Shown one piece after another: positions 45,961 to 57,079 of a stretch of 64,000 nucleotides of DNA. The number at the start of each line of letters is the position of its first letter. Position 1 is the first letter of the stretch. This DNA comes from Moniliophthora roreri (Eukaryota > Basidiomycota > Agaricomycetes > Agaricales > Marasmiaceae): contig LATX02000235.1 in NCBI GenBank assembly GCA_001466705.2, forward strand, positions 124,001 to 188,000, read 5' to 3'. The position numbers were made by a program, and so were the translations under genes. The notes beneath the pieces were generated by a model. The model worked only from the letters and a program-made list of their open reading frames with translations. It was not told the DNA's origin and did not search any database.

Positions 45961-48900
45961 ATGAGGAAGTCATGATCCTGCCTGAAGAACACAATGAAGA
46001 CAACTATCATGTATGGAGAGGAGGTTGTACACAAGGGACAGAAAGTCAAGAAAATTACTCGCTCTTTGAACAGGAATGCTGACGAGTGGAGTGCCGAAAA
46101 TGCAGAGTATCACAATATGATGAGAGGTGTGTCTTCAAGTATCTGTTGAGATTTGCATTCTCAAAAACCTTTAGGACTCAGTTTTCCTGTTCGGGAGCAA
46201 CTACATGAAGATGTGGATATGGCCAGCCACCATAGCGATGATGATGAACATCCAGATCCAGCATCCATGCAGCTTCCTTCTGGAGAAGAGGGAATGTTGA
46301 GCAGCTATGCTGGTGGGGAATTGGAGTATCACACTCTGTTGACCTCCACGCTTGAGCATTCAAATCGGTGCGTCTGTTGTTGTTTCCTATAAAAATAATC
46401 TGACAGGTCTGTAGACGAGGTGACGATTGTACTTGCGAAGACTGGGTCAAACTTCAAAATGAATATTGGGAAAAACAAAAACCACACATACTCAGGGCAT
46501 ATCTCGCATTCAAGGCGTTTGGTGCTCTTACAACTGACACTGGTGCCAATGATTCATGGACTATCACCACCATGGATTTCCATTGTGAGTTTCTATCTAG
46601 TACAGCCATAATCCTGTGTTATTGGGTTGTCATCTCACAGATATCCAGTTACAGGTCCAAAGGTTCTATCTCACCCTGATGGTTCTCGAACTGTCAATGA
46701 ATCTTTAGCTTGGCATGGATTTCTAGGAGGTAGCCCAGAGCAGCCCACAATTGCCTTTTCTTTTTCCCTATTTGAAATCTATCGCCAAATTCACTGCGTG
46801 TGCCCGAAGTTCAGTGTTGATGGACTGGCTCGGTCGTTGCAGTATATCCACCTGGTGCGTCATCCTCTTTTTGTCCTTCTGTTCCTTACTGAGTACTGTA
46901 CAAGTTGCTGCAGGCGTCACACCTTGAAGACCAACTTCGATTTGCCTGGGATGCCTACCTTGGAATCATGCATGACGTCGAAGAACTCATGCTATCAGCT
47001 CTTAGCCGTGACAACCACACAGTCTACAATGAAATGCTCTGTGCGCCATGTATGTACCATCTTGAAGAAGAACCCACACTGCTTCTGTCAATGCTAGCAT
47101 GTATTGATGGCAACAGTTCCCTCAAACTCTTTGATGCCGCCTTCAAGTCTGGAAAACAAAGAAAGGATACGTGTCAACTAATCAACTACTGGTTTATGGA
47201 GAAAGCAGAAGTCAACAGGTTTGCTGATGAGGTCTGGAATGCACAGAAAAAATCAGGTGATAAGGTACGCTGTCGAAAGTTCAATGATAAGTCTTGCCGG
47301 CTTTACTAAGTACATCTACAGGATATTGATGCAATGATGAATCCACAAGGGAGCGACATGCCTTTCCTGAGTGCAGAGGAGAGCCATGAACTGCACTCCT
47401 GTGTCAACACATGTGTCGAATGGTGGAAGGCTGCAGGTCCTGAATCCTGTAAGCAAATGTTTGCGCTTTTTGCCATTTCGGGGATATTTGTGGCAACATG
47501 TTGCCATGGGCATATTCTTGTTCTCTGTGACATGGTGTGAAGTGGGGAATTGTGAGTACCCTGACTTTACCTGTTTTCTAGACCCACTCATCAGAATCCA
47601 GGATGAAATATCCGCTTGCAGTCATCAACAATTTGATTGATCGCTTTGGAGAAGACCTTGGCGTTGCATACGACATCATGTGTGCTTTTTTCAAGACCTT
47701 ACTCCACAGTGCCAAGCTCCGAGACAAGGTCATTGACAACCGCCTTGTTGGTGTCGTCCCAGCGTTTCACGGACATGCACACAATCACAAGTGTCAAGTG
47801 GAATGGCACCCCCAGTACATCAACAGCATCGGACTTGAGGATTTTGAAGAATGTGAGAGGATGTTCTCGCTGTCAAACAACCTAGCTTCAACAACTCGCC
47901 TCACTATGGAATTCCACCGCCGACAAGCAATTCAGGAACATTTCAAATTTCACGATGAAGATAAACATGCCGCCTCGGGTAAAGCATCGCTCTTTGAATT
48001 TGTCTGATGGTTTCAGTCACTCATGTGTTTTTCAGGAAATTTCATCTATCAGAACTATCGGCAAGCTCTAGACCGCCTTTTGAAAGATGGTCCTTTATTA
48101 GAGGAGATCTGTGAACAAAGAGGGATCTCATGCGACGACTGTGAACAATTTCTTGCCAGTGAACGCGACTACTTCAATACAGAGTTTGAGGACCCTCTGG
48201 AGCTTACAATAAAAATGGACTATGCTGAGTTACTGCAAAAGCTTTGGGCAGCCAAGTATGTTGTGCTATATTTTTCATTTAAAATATCTCATTCTCCATG
48301 GATACAGGGTTCAATCCGATGATGCGCACCTCAAATTTCAATCTCTTCAAAGGGATGAAGGCAAGAATCTATCAGAAAAGGAAAAATCTTGGATCGAAGT
48401 GCGCAACCGAACAACTCACCAGTTTTATGAAATCATTGAGGAGGAGGTGGCTGATTTTGAGGTTGAGCATGGCATAGTCAAGCGCTGGAAAGAGAGTTTC
48501 AGGCGCTTTGCTTCTGCACTAATGGAACTGGGCCACTGAGACTACCGTCGGGCATTAGAGAAACTTGAGCAGCTGGTTGTTCAACGCCTGTTTGAGCTGA
48601 CAAAGATGAACAGCAGTGAATTATGTATGTCACCTCAATTTTCAATTCCACTGCTGTCTTCTAATGATCAGATGCTCAGGTTACCGCCAACATACGAAAA
48701 TATCAGATGGCTTGAAAGCTCGCTCAGGAGCAATTCGTACTGCCTTGGACAACTTCAACAAAATTGCACAGAGAATAGGTCGTAGCCAACTTGACTTTGA
48801 TGAAATATTCAAGATGGTAACCCTTGCTGAATTCGATGTACTCAAGAATTCACATATTGACATCTCAACACTTGCCTGGACCAAGCCTGAGAACCGTAAA

Positions 48901-50036
48901 CTGATGCGGCTACATTTTGGGGTTAAACATGCCGAAGAGGAAATTCGGGGGTTGAACGTTGAAATCCGCCATCTCATCACCTTCATGATCAATAACCATG
49001 CTGACTTTGTGGTGGCGATCAGAGCTTGTGGCGATGAGGGACTTGCAACAGAATTGAAGCGGAGACTCAGCTATCAGCTTGTGGTTCACAGATGCATTGC
49101 AGAGAGGCTTGTACAGACAAGCAGGCTATCTGGTTTCACAGGTATCTACTTCAATTTCAAATAACGTCCCAATCTCTGACTGATCTGTGAACTTCCAAAG
49201 GAACACTTCTCCCTGGTCAACGTATCAGCCGTAACAAGTCCATTAATGACTCTGTTCCACTTCCTGAATGGGCAGCTGAGGTCCTACACTTAAGGAAAAA
49301 CAGTTCAAGCACTACCGAGGAACCAATAGTATTGGAGAGCTATCAAGATGCTGATGACAAAGGAGAAGGCAGTTTGTACAGCGATCAACTTAGCACATTT
49401 TTCGAGCATCTTGTCTTACATGAGGACGATGTTGAGTAGTTTATGTAGCAGTTTGATTTTTAGCATTCTGTCTCTCACAGCAACCATCATGGCCCAGTCC
49501 CACTTTGTACTGCTTTCTCTTGGTCAACATTCAATCTTCAAGGAGGAAGCATCTGAGATGCCTAAGGTACAGTATTTCATTTCAGAGTTGCTATTAAACT
49601 GACAATAGAATGAGTCTAAGGCCAATGACAGGAGGAACATGACAGAGACAATTCCACGTTCTCACTGGTATAAGGAGTTGTCACTTGCAGAACTCCAGCA
49701 AGCAGTTGTTGGTATGTATTCTATGTAAGCTCTGAATTTAGTACATGAACTAATATGTTAAAAGGTTATTGGGGTCTTGACTTGGCCATGCCACTATATA
49801 ATTCCGTCCCTTTCAGTGTACATAGGCTGCAGCCCCCCAATCTTAATATATATTGATGCTGGCATCCAAATGACTCCCCTCAAATGTGCAAGCACAAGAA
49901 GATGTATGAAGTTCTTCAACAAGATATTGAGAAAGAACTGGAGAAAAGGGAGTTGAGGAGGGAAGCAAGAGAGGCAAGGCGGGAGAGATTGCGACTTGAG
50001 GCTTCAAAGAAGGAAATCCAAGCCATAGATATTTGA
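45961..50036 (+). pseudogene. KDZ-type transposase gene, copy A (broken by nonsense codons)
   Basis: Many exons of one long protein read in order. Diagnostic pieces are AFSFSLFEIYRQIHC and LARSLQYIHL (about 46760-46850), ACIDGNSSLKLFDAAFKSG (about 47095-47155, first catalytic Asp), VAYDIMCAFFKTLLHS (about 47660-47720, second Asp), AFHGHAHNHKCQ, then IGLEDFEECERMFSLSNNLA (about 47830-47885, catalytic Glu) and TRLTMEFHRRQAI. These are the conserved blocks of Kyakuja-Dileera-Zisupton transposases of mushrooms. A coiled, charged C-terminus ends at 50034-50036. A TGA at about 48537-48539 stands where the context (GH-stop-DYRRAL) predicts Arg, consistent with CGA to TGA. The start is not certain. 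Probably no longer makes full-length protein. Confidence 0.8.
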
Positions 50037-50168
50037 GAGAGCACTGGGCTGTTTTAGCTAGTGTACTCACTTAACTTGTTGATTCGCCCAGCCTTTCTCA
50101 CCTGTTTCTAAGCAGAAGCATAAGGAATCTAATTCATATGGTATGTCGTTACAGGGATTGGAAGGCAA

Positions 50169-50974
50169 TTAGGTAGTAATATTACTGGTAGTGACTCGAA
50201 CCTTTCGATGCTCTCGCTGTCTGGCGTTGATGACGTCTCTGTTTTTTTCTCGGTGTCGGCGAGCATAGACCCTCTGCCTCTCATGCTGCATCTGCTTTCA
50301 TTTTTGTTGAATCTCATCCGGAAGTGTGCTCAGTCTATCTTGTTCGCTGCATACATGTATTTAGAGGACTTAGATGTAGTTAGTGTGAATAGACGAACCT
50401 CTGTTTCCGCTGTCGTGCCTTTTCTCGAAGCTCTTCTGCATGGCATTGATAACTCCGACGGGCGTTGATACGCTGCCTCTCTAGCTTGCAACAATGTGCA
50501 TCTTCAATCCTTCTCCTCACCTCTTCTTCACATCTAATCCTATGCCTTTCATCCCACCTAATCCTATGCTTTTCCTCCTACTGTTCTTCCTTTATCTTCT
50601 TGTGCTGGCATGCAGACTGTTCTTGCCGTTGCTTGTTGTATCGACTGATTTGCCTGCCCTTGTCATCTGCCAACACATTAGCACATATTGCCATGCATTC
50701 AAAAGCTTCAACAGAGCTTACCAAAGTAGTTTTTCTTTTTTTCACTTTGTCCATAAGCGGGGTAGATGGAACTCAGAGGTTGAGTAGGGAACTTGCCCAC
50801 AAGAATAGGGCATAAAGGTGGAGCAGGGTGACGGAAAGAATGCTGAGTTTTGAAGCTGGAACTATGAATATCAGCGTTGTGGGACAGGCTTGATAGCGGA
50901 AAAGGACTTGATGGTGGAAGAGGGCTTGATGGTGGAAGAGGGCTTGATGGTGGAAGAGGGCTTGATGGTGGAAG
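50169..50974 (-). pseudogene. Basic Arg-rich cargo gene, copy A
   Basis: Convergent with the transposase. After a Pro/Ser-rich leader (reading through an 18-bp tandem repeat near 50899-50974), an exon ending KKKNYF is joined over a 55-nt intron (gtaagc to ttggcag) to DDKGRQISRYNKQRQEQS. A second intron leads to EQDRLSTLPDEIQQ and RVYARRHREKNRDVINARQR, ending VTTSNITT with the stop at 50169-50171. Two similar basic blocks (RINARRSYQC and VINARQREHR contexts) suggest a nucleic-acid-binding role; no family name is certain. It has premature TAG and TGA codons. The TGA at about 50306 is CGA in copy B. The 5' end is cut by the assembly join. Confidence 0.55.
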
Positions 50975-50975
50975 N
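50975..50975. other. Assembly join (single N)
   Basis: The sequence jumps from the 18-bp repeat of the basic gene into the middle of a second transposase copy (equivalent to 47815). A gap of unknown size is likely. Confidence 0.85.
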
Positions 50976-52742
50976 AGTACATCAACAGCATCAGACTTGA
51001 GGATTTTGAAGAATGTGAGAGGATGTTCTCACTGTCAAACAACCTAGCTTCAACAACTCGCCTCACTACAGAATTCCACCGCTGACAAGCAATTCAGGAA
51101 CATTTCAAATTTCATAATGAAGATAAACATGCTGCCTCAGGTAAAGCATTGCTCTTTGAATTTGTCTGATGGTTTCAGTCACTCATGTTTTTTTCAGGAA
51201 ATTTCATCTATCAGAACTATCAGCAAGCTCTAGACTGCCTTTTGAAAGATGGTCCTTTGTTGGAGGAGATCTGTGAACAAAGAGGGATCTCACATGACAA
51301 CTGTGAACAATTTCTTGCCAGTGAATGTGACTACTTCAATACAGAGTTTGAGGACCCTCTGGAGCTTACAATAAAAATAGACTATGCTGAGCTACTGCAA
51401 AAGCTTTGGGCAGCCAAGTATATTGTGCTATATTCTTCATTTAAAATATCTCATTCTCCATGGATACAGGGTTCAATCTGATGATGCACACCTCAAATTT
51501 CAATCTCTTTAAAGGGATGAAGGCAAGAATCTATCAGAAAAGGAAAAATCTCAGATTGAAGTGCACAACCAAACAACTCACCAGTTTTATGAAATCATTA
51601 AGAAGGAGGTGGCTGATTTTGAGGTTGAGCATGGCATAGTCAAGCACTGGAAAGAGAGTTCCAGGTGCTTTGCTTCTGCACTAATGGAACTGGGCCAATG
51701 AGACTACTGTTGGGCATTAGAGAAACTTGAGTGGCTAGTTGTTCAATGCCTGTTTGAGCTGACAAAGATGAACAGCAGTGAATTATGTATGTCACCTCAA
51801 TTTTCAATTCCACTGCTGTCTTCTAATGATCAGATGCTCAGGTTACCACCAACATACGAAAATATCAGATGGCTTGAAAGCTCGCTTGGGAGCAATTCAT
51901 ACTGCCTTGGATGACTTCAACAAAATTGCACAGAGAATAGGTTATAGCCAACTTGATTTTGATGAAATACTCAAGATGGTAACCCTTGCTGAATTCAACA
52001 TACTCAAGAATTCACATATTGACATCTCAACACTTGCCTGGACCAAGCCTGAGAACTGTGAACTAATGCGGCTACATTTTGGGGTTAAACGTGCCAAAGA
52101 GGAAATTTGGTGGTTGAACGTTGAAATCCGCCATCTCATCACCTTCATGATCGATGACTATGCTGACTTTGTGGTGGCAATTAGAGCTTGTGGCAATAAG
52201 GGACTTGCAACAGAATTGAAGCAGAGACTCAGCTATCAGCTTGTGGTTCACAGATGCATTGCAGAGAGGCTTGTACAGACAAGCAGGCTATCTGGTTTCA
52301 CAGGTATCTACTTCAATTTCAAATAACGTCCCAATCTCTGACTGATCTGTGAACTTCCAAAGGAACACTTCTCCCTGGTCAATGAATCAGCTGTAATGAG
52401 TCCATTAATGACTCTGTTTCACTTCCTGAATGGGCAGCTGAGGTCCTACACTTAAGGAAAAACAGTTCAAGCACTACCGAGGAACCAATAGTATTGGAGA
52501 GCTATCAAGATGCTGATGACAAAGGAGAAGGCAGTTTGCACAGCGATCAACTTAGCACATTTTTTGAGCATCTNAATGACTCCCCTCAAATGTGCAAGCA
52601 CAAGAAGATGTATGAAGTTCTTCAACAAGATATTGAGAAAGAACTGGAGAAAAGGGAGTTGAGGAGGGAAGCAAGAGAGGCGAGGTGGGAGAGATTGCAA
52701 CTTGAGGCTTCAAAGAAGGAAATCCAAGCCATAGATATTTGA
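50976..52742 (+). pseudogene. KDZ-type transposase gene, copy B (partial)
   Basis: Corresponds to about 47815-50036 of copy A, beginning within the EDFEECERMFS block and ending at the same stop (52740-52742). The first catalytic Asp region is absent. A second N (52574) replaces about 450 bases present in copy A. Differences from copy A are mostly CG against TG or CA. An extra TAA stands near 51510 where copy A reads Gln, and the GH-stop-DY nonsense codon is shared. Non-functional as shown. Confidence 0.78.
52574..52574. other. Assembly join (single N)
   Basis: Left side matches 49415 and right side matches 49867 of copy A, so about 450 bases are missing here. Confidence 0.85.
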
Positions 52743-52874
52743 GAGAGCGCTGGGCTGTTTTAGCTAGTGTACTCACTTAACTTGTTGATTCACCCAGCCT
52801 TTCTCATCTGTTTCTAAGCAGAAGCATAAGGAATCTAATTCATATGGTATGTCGTTATAGAGATTGAAAGGCAA

Positions 52875-53611
52875 TTAGGTAGTAATATTACTGGTAGTGA
52901 CTCAAACCTTTCGACACTCTTGCTGTCTGGCGTTAATGATGTCTCTGTTTTTTTCTCAGTGTTGGCGAGCATAGACCCTCTGCCTCTCACGCTGCATCTG
53001 CTTTCGTTTTTGTTGAATCTTGTCTGGAAGTGTGCTCAGTCTATCTTGTTTGCTGCATAAATGTATTTAGAGGACTTAGATGTAGTTAGTGTGAATAGAT
53101 GAATCTCTGTTTCTGCTGTTGTGCCTTTTCTTGAAGCTCTTCTGCATGGCATTGATAACTCCAACAGGTGTTGATATGCTGCCTCTCTAGCTTGCGACGA
53201 TGTGCATCTTCAATCCTTCTCCTCACCTCTTCTTCACATCTAATCCTACACCTTTCATTCCACCTAATCCTATGCTTTTCCTCTCACTATTCTTCCTTTA
53301 TCTTCTTGCACTGGCATGCAGACTGTTCTTGCCATTGCTTGTCATATCGACTGATTTGCCTGCCCTTGTCATCTGCCAACACATTAGCACATATTGCCAT
53401 GCATTCAAAAGCTTCAATGGAGCTTACCAAAGTAGTTTTTCTTTTTTTCACTTTGTCCATGAGCAGGGTAGATGGAACTCAGAGGTTGAGTAGGGAACTT
53501 GCCCACAAGAATAGGGCATAAAGGTGGAGCAGGGCGATGGAAAGAATGCTGAGTTTTGAAGCTGGAGCTATAAATATCAGTGTTGTGGGACAGGCTTGAT
53601 GGCGGAAAAGG
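52875..53611 (-). pseudogene. Basic Arg-rich cargo gene, copy B
   Basis: Same layout as 50169-50974, with the stop near 52875. It keeps CGA where copy A has TGA (coding strand, about 53012), but has other nonsense codons: GAA GAA TAG TGA stands where copy A reads GAA GAA CAG TAG. Non-functional as shown. The 298-bp stretch 53314-53611 recurs at 53940-54237. Confidence 0.55.
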
Positions 53612-53938
53612 TTGTAATCCTTCTCCTCCTCTTCCTTCCTCTCATGTGCAGTGAGCGAAGCATAGAACACTTCTTCAGTCTGGTACCCACACTCAACGAA
53701 ATGAAGCAGATGCCTGAAGAATACTGTGCCAGCGGCATTCAACGCTCATTAGGCCCAATGGCAACATTAGAGTGGCGAAGAATGGCAGAAGGAAGAAGAA
53801 TAGTTGCTCCAGGAGGGAATTCTATGACAAGGCATAGGTCCCAAAGAATGAGATGGCTGCCCTTTTTGTAATCATAACCTCCCTCACTGGGATGAAGAGT
53901 GGTAATGGCACAAAACCCATCCAGACAGTTCTCATAAT
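53612..53938 (-). pseudogene. Fragment of the TET/JBP-like gene, second copy
   Basis: Matches 55075-55400 with a handful of transitions. It includes the GGYDYKKG-type and RHSNVAIG-type motifs of the dioxygenase core and ends at the N of position 53939. It is joined directly to the 5' part of the basic gene copy B, an arrangement that differs from the fuller locus to the right, so it may be a rearranged or chimeric contig. Confidence 0.6.
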
Positions 53939-53939
53939 N
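53939..53939. other. Assembly join (single N)
   Basis: After this base the sequence repeats 53314-53611 without visible change, which suggests unmerged contig ends. Confidence 0.85.
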
Positions 53940-54324
53940 GCATGCAGACTGTTCTTGCCATTGCTTGTCATATCGACTGATTTGCCTGCCCTTGTCATCT
54001 GCCAACACATTAGCACATATTGCCATGCATTCAAAAGCTTCAATGGAGCTTACCAAAGTAGTTTTTCTTTTTTTCACTTTGTCCATGAGCAGGGTAGATG
54101 GAACTCAGAGGTTGAGTAGGGAACTTGCCCACAAGAATAGGGCATAAAGGTGGAGCAGGGCGATGGAAAGAATGCTGAGTTTTGAAGCTGGAGCTATAAA
54201 TATCAGTGTTGTGGGACAGGCTTGATGGCGGAAAAGGACTTGATGGTGGAAGAGGGCTTGATGGTGGAAGAGGGCTCAATGGTGGAGTTGAGGAATTGTG
54301 GTTTGGGAATGCTGGTGCTGGCAT
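53940..54324 (-). pseudogene. Basic Arg-rich cargo gene, 5' part
   Basis: The only copy with a clear start: MPAPAFPNHNSSTPPLSPLP at 54324, followed by PPSSP repeats encoded by an 18-bp tandem repeat, then KKKNYF and the same donor site. It is cut at its 3' side by the N at 53939. Confidence 0.5.
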
Positions 54325-54988
54325 ATTTCGACTATCCAGCCACTATGCTGGAAGCAGCTGAGTTGCTTGATATGCCTCCTTGAGATGAATGTGGGCCATA
54401 GCAGTCAAGAATGACTCTGAATATTGGAAATACAGTCTAAAAATGGATGTAACTCCAAAAGCAATCAGTAGAGCTCTGCAAGCAATAGACTGGATGTTCT
54501 GAATCAGCATGTGCTCCTGGGGCCTTGATAGTGGTTCATTGAAGAGATAATATTATAACAAATAATTAGGGATGGTATGAGGCCAATATGGCCAGTGTTT
54601 GTTTCAAAAATACTCTTTGACACCTCTAGATGATGAGAAACTCACCTCAAACTCATGAATTCACTTGTATTCATTGAGTCCTGGCCTGAATTCCAACGCG
54701 ATTGCCACCAAATGCCAGAATATGTTGATACTTGATGAAACAAAGTGGTAATGCAGAACGAGTAAACTGGGGAAGAAGAATGAATGGGTGGCAATGGTAT
54801 AAGACAGACGTGCGAGTGTTACATGTGAACACTATGAGCAATTGACCTACTTCAACATACCTAATGAGAACCTCACCTCAAATTGCACTCAATTATTGCT
54901 CATATAATAGCCAATAAAGAACATTGCAAACATCAAGTAGCATTCCAAGAAATAAATGTACAAATACAAAATTATAGTATGGCCATTC
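54325..54988. other. Spacer inside the KDZ element
   Basis: AT-rich, CpG-poor and without recognised coding sequence. It lies between the 3' end of the TET/JBP-like gene and the 5' end of the basic gene. Confidence 0.4.
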
Positions 54989-56053
54989 CTATAGCATGCG
55001 TTTCAACGACGATGGCTGACTACTAAGAGCATCCTGTAGAGTAGAAAAGTTCTTCAAGGCACTCTTCCACTGGTTGTAATCCTTCTCCTCCTCTTCCTTC
55101 CTCTCATGTGCAGTGAGCGAAGCATAGAACACTTCTTCAGTCTGGTACCCACACTCAACGAAATGAAGCAGATGCCTGAAGAATACTGTGCCAGCGGCAT
55201 TCAACGCTCATTAGGCCCAATGGCAACATTAGAGTGGCGAAGAATGGCAGAAGGAAGAAGAATAGTTGCTCCAGGAGGGAATTCTATGACAAGGTGTAGG
55301 TCCCAAAGAATGAGATGGCCACCTTTTTTGTAATCATAACCTCCCTCACTGGGACAAAGAGCGGTAATGGCACAAAACCCATCCAGATAGTTCTCATAAT
55401 CAGCATGGTCGAGAGAGATGACGCAAGGTCCAAAGTTGAATGCAGCGGCTGGATTGCTAACCCCAATCATTAGCAGTGTATCGTCACGATCAATAACTGG
55501 AAGAGAGCGACTGAATGGAGTAAGCTAGAAGACAGGGTCTGATGGATACCAAAGCTCACCTTGCGTCCCATTCCACCAAATCAAAATCAAAGTCTGAGTC
55601 CGGTCCACACATTTGCTCTAACGTGTACTCGCCAGGCTGATAGCCGCTCTGACCATGATAGCCTGTATATCCATTGGCAGCAACATGTATCTCGTTCAGA
55701 TCGACATCAACAACTTTGACATGGTGAGCACTCAGCTCAAGATGTCGGCACTTGGTGTCTGGAGGCGGTTCGTAGCAGCTCAGGTCTTCTTTCTCCTCAG
55801 CGTGCTTTTGCTTCCGACATTCTTTGCTCTGCCATTTAGAACGGCTGCCCTTAGCCGCTTCTTCATTAGAACCAGGCAGAGTTGTGGATGTGAGGACCAT
55901 GTCTGGTGCCCTGACGGCAGATGACACGTTTGGGGATAGTTTTGGAGACCCAGGTGGCGATGGGAATGGAGATGAAGGCACAGAGCTGAGGGGCGAATCG
56001 GCGGAGAAGGGATCGACAAAATTCTGATTCTCATAAGCACGTTGAACCAAGCT
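54989..56053 (-). pseudogene. TET/JBP-like 2-oxoglutarate/Fe(II) dioxygenase, damaged
   Basis: Exon 55560-56053 has a Pro/Ser leader, a basic stretch, YEPPPDTKCRHLELS and HVAANGYTGYHGQ. An intron (55511-55559) leads to SLPVIDRDDTLLMIG, then the catalytic core. The core shows FNFGPCVISLDHADY (the H-x-D iron ligands are probably HAD), GFCAITALC, GYDYKKGGHLILWDLHLVIE, FPPGATILLPSA and RHSNV (distal His). In another frame follows FFRHLLHFVECGYQTEE (candidate 2OG-binding Arg). This is the mushroom TET/JBP pattern, the family that oxidises 5-methylcytosine in DNA. Breaks: a TGA right after NER (55201-55203), a frameshift just after it, and a missing stretch of roughly 100 residues before FNFGP compared with the usual family. 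No longer codes for a full enzyme as shown. Confidence 0.72.
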
Positions 56054-56725
56054 CGGAACATCTATAGAAGGTCAGATTTGAACAGGCTTGACTTCCAAGG
56101 TGGAAGCCATAGCCTGCATGTAGTTAGCAGTGTGGTTGCAACGTAAGAATGAAATTGGGAATGAATTTGCAATAGAAAAAAGGCCGCTGCATCAGCACTC
56201 CTGTATTCCTGGGCTTCAAGTATTCAGGAGGCTTTTATGATGCCGCAGCAGAGAAATCTAGAGTAAGAAAAAAAAGCATAGAAGGGCACATACCTTTAGT
56301 GTTGCCCAATGCTGCTTGTTCACGGTGTTGGAGGAACAGGAGAGACGTAGCAGCAATTACATAACCAGCAAGCACATTGTGCCGCCGGTGAGCCATGCCG
56401 GTGAGCCACATTTGTTTGAAGGTTCAGATTTCCTCTTCATCTATTACCCCCATTCCAATCTTCTTCACATACCATCTCACAGCACAACATGCAGTCTCCC
56501 TCCAATATGCAGGAGTCAGCATTTATATTTTGCTTTTCAAGCCAAGAAATTTACCATTAAGCAAGTGCTTTTGGCCAAAGGACTTTCCAAGCTGGAGTCT
56601 ACAAAAACCCGTATGTTTTAAACCTCATCCTATCTTTCTCTTATCTGATCCTGTTCAACAGTATCTATATTCCTGGTCGCATTGGGCATTCTGCTACCAC
56701 ACTAGCTTGGCCAGTAAGCTTCCAA

Positions 56726-57079
56726 CATCAGCAAAATGGACACCTAAATATAATAAATTATAATGTATTTTGCTGATTTTAGTCCATTATAATAAATTAA
56801 AATCAAGCAATGCTATTACAATACATTAAAATGCATTAAAATGAGACTGGTGTTATTATAATCCATTAAAATATAATAAAATGGGATGGTATTATTATAG
56901 TACATTAAAATGCAATAAAATGAGACAGGGTTATTATAATGTAGTAAAATAGAATTAAAATAAAGGAACAACAATTATATTACATTAAAATACACCATAA
57001 TGATTATAATGTATTTTGGCCATTATAATGTATTTCACTCATTTTATTCCAATATATTTAGGTGTCCATTTCGCTGATG
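56726..57079. mobile_element. AT-rich MITE with about 26-bp inverted ends
   Basis: The left end CATCAGCAAAATGGACACC and the reverse complement of the right end (CATCAGCGAAATGGACACC) agree except at one CpG-type position; similarity continues through TAAATAT. The 300-bp interior is made of repeated ATTATAATG- and CATTAAAAT-like words. No clear target duplication was seen. It borders a cargo gene exon (from 57080). Confidence 0.65.

Noticed and set aside
49348..49602. Independent small gene after the transposase
   Set aside because: It overlaps the 3' exons and introns of the transposase and is missing from copy B only because of the N at 52574.
50494..50815. Hydrophobic plus-strand frames (97 and 116 codons)
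   Set aside because: They are antisense shadows of the spliced basic gene; the minus-strand exons have proper splice sites and conserved ends.
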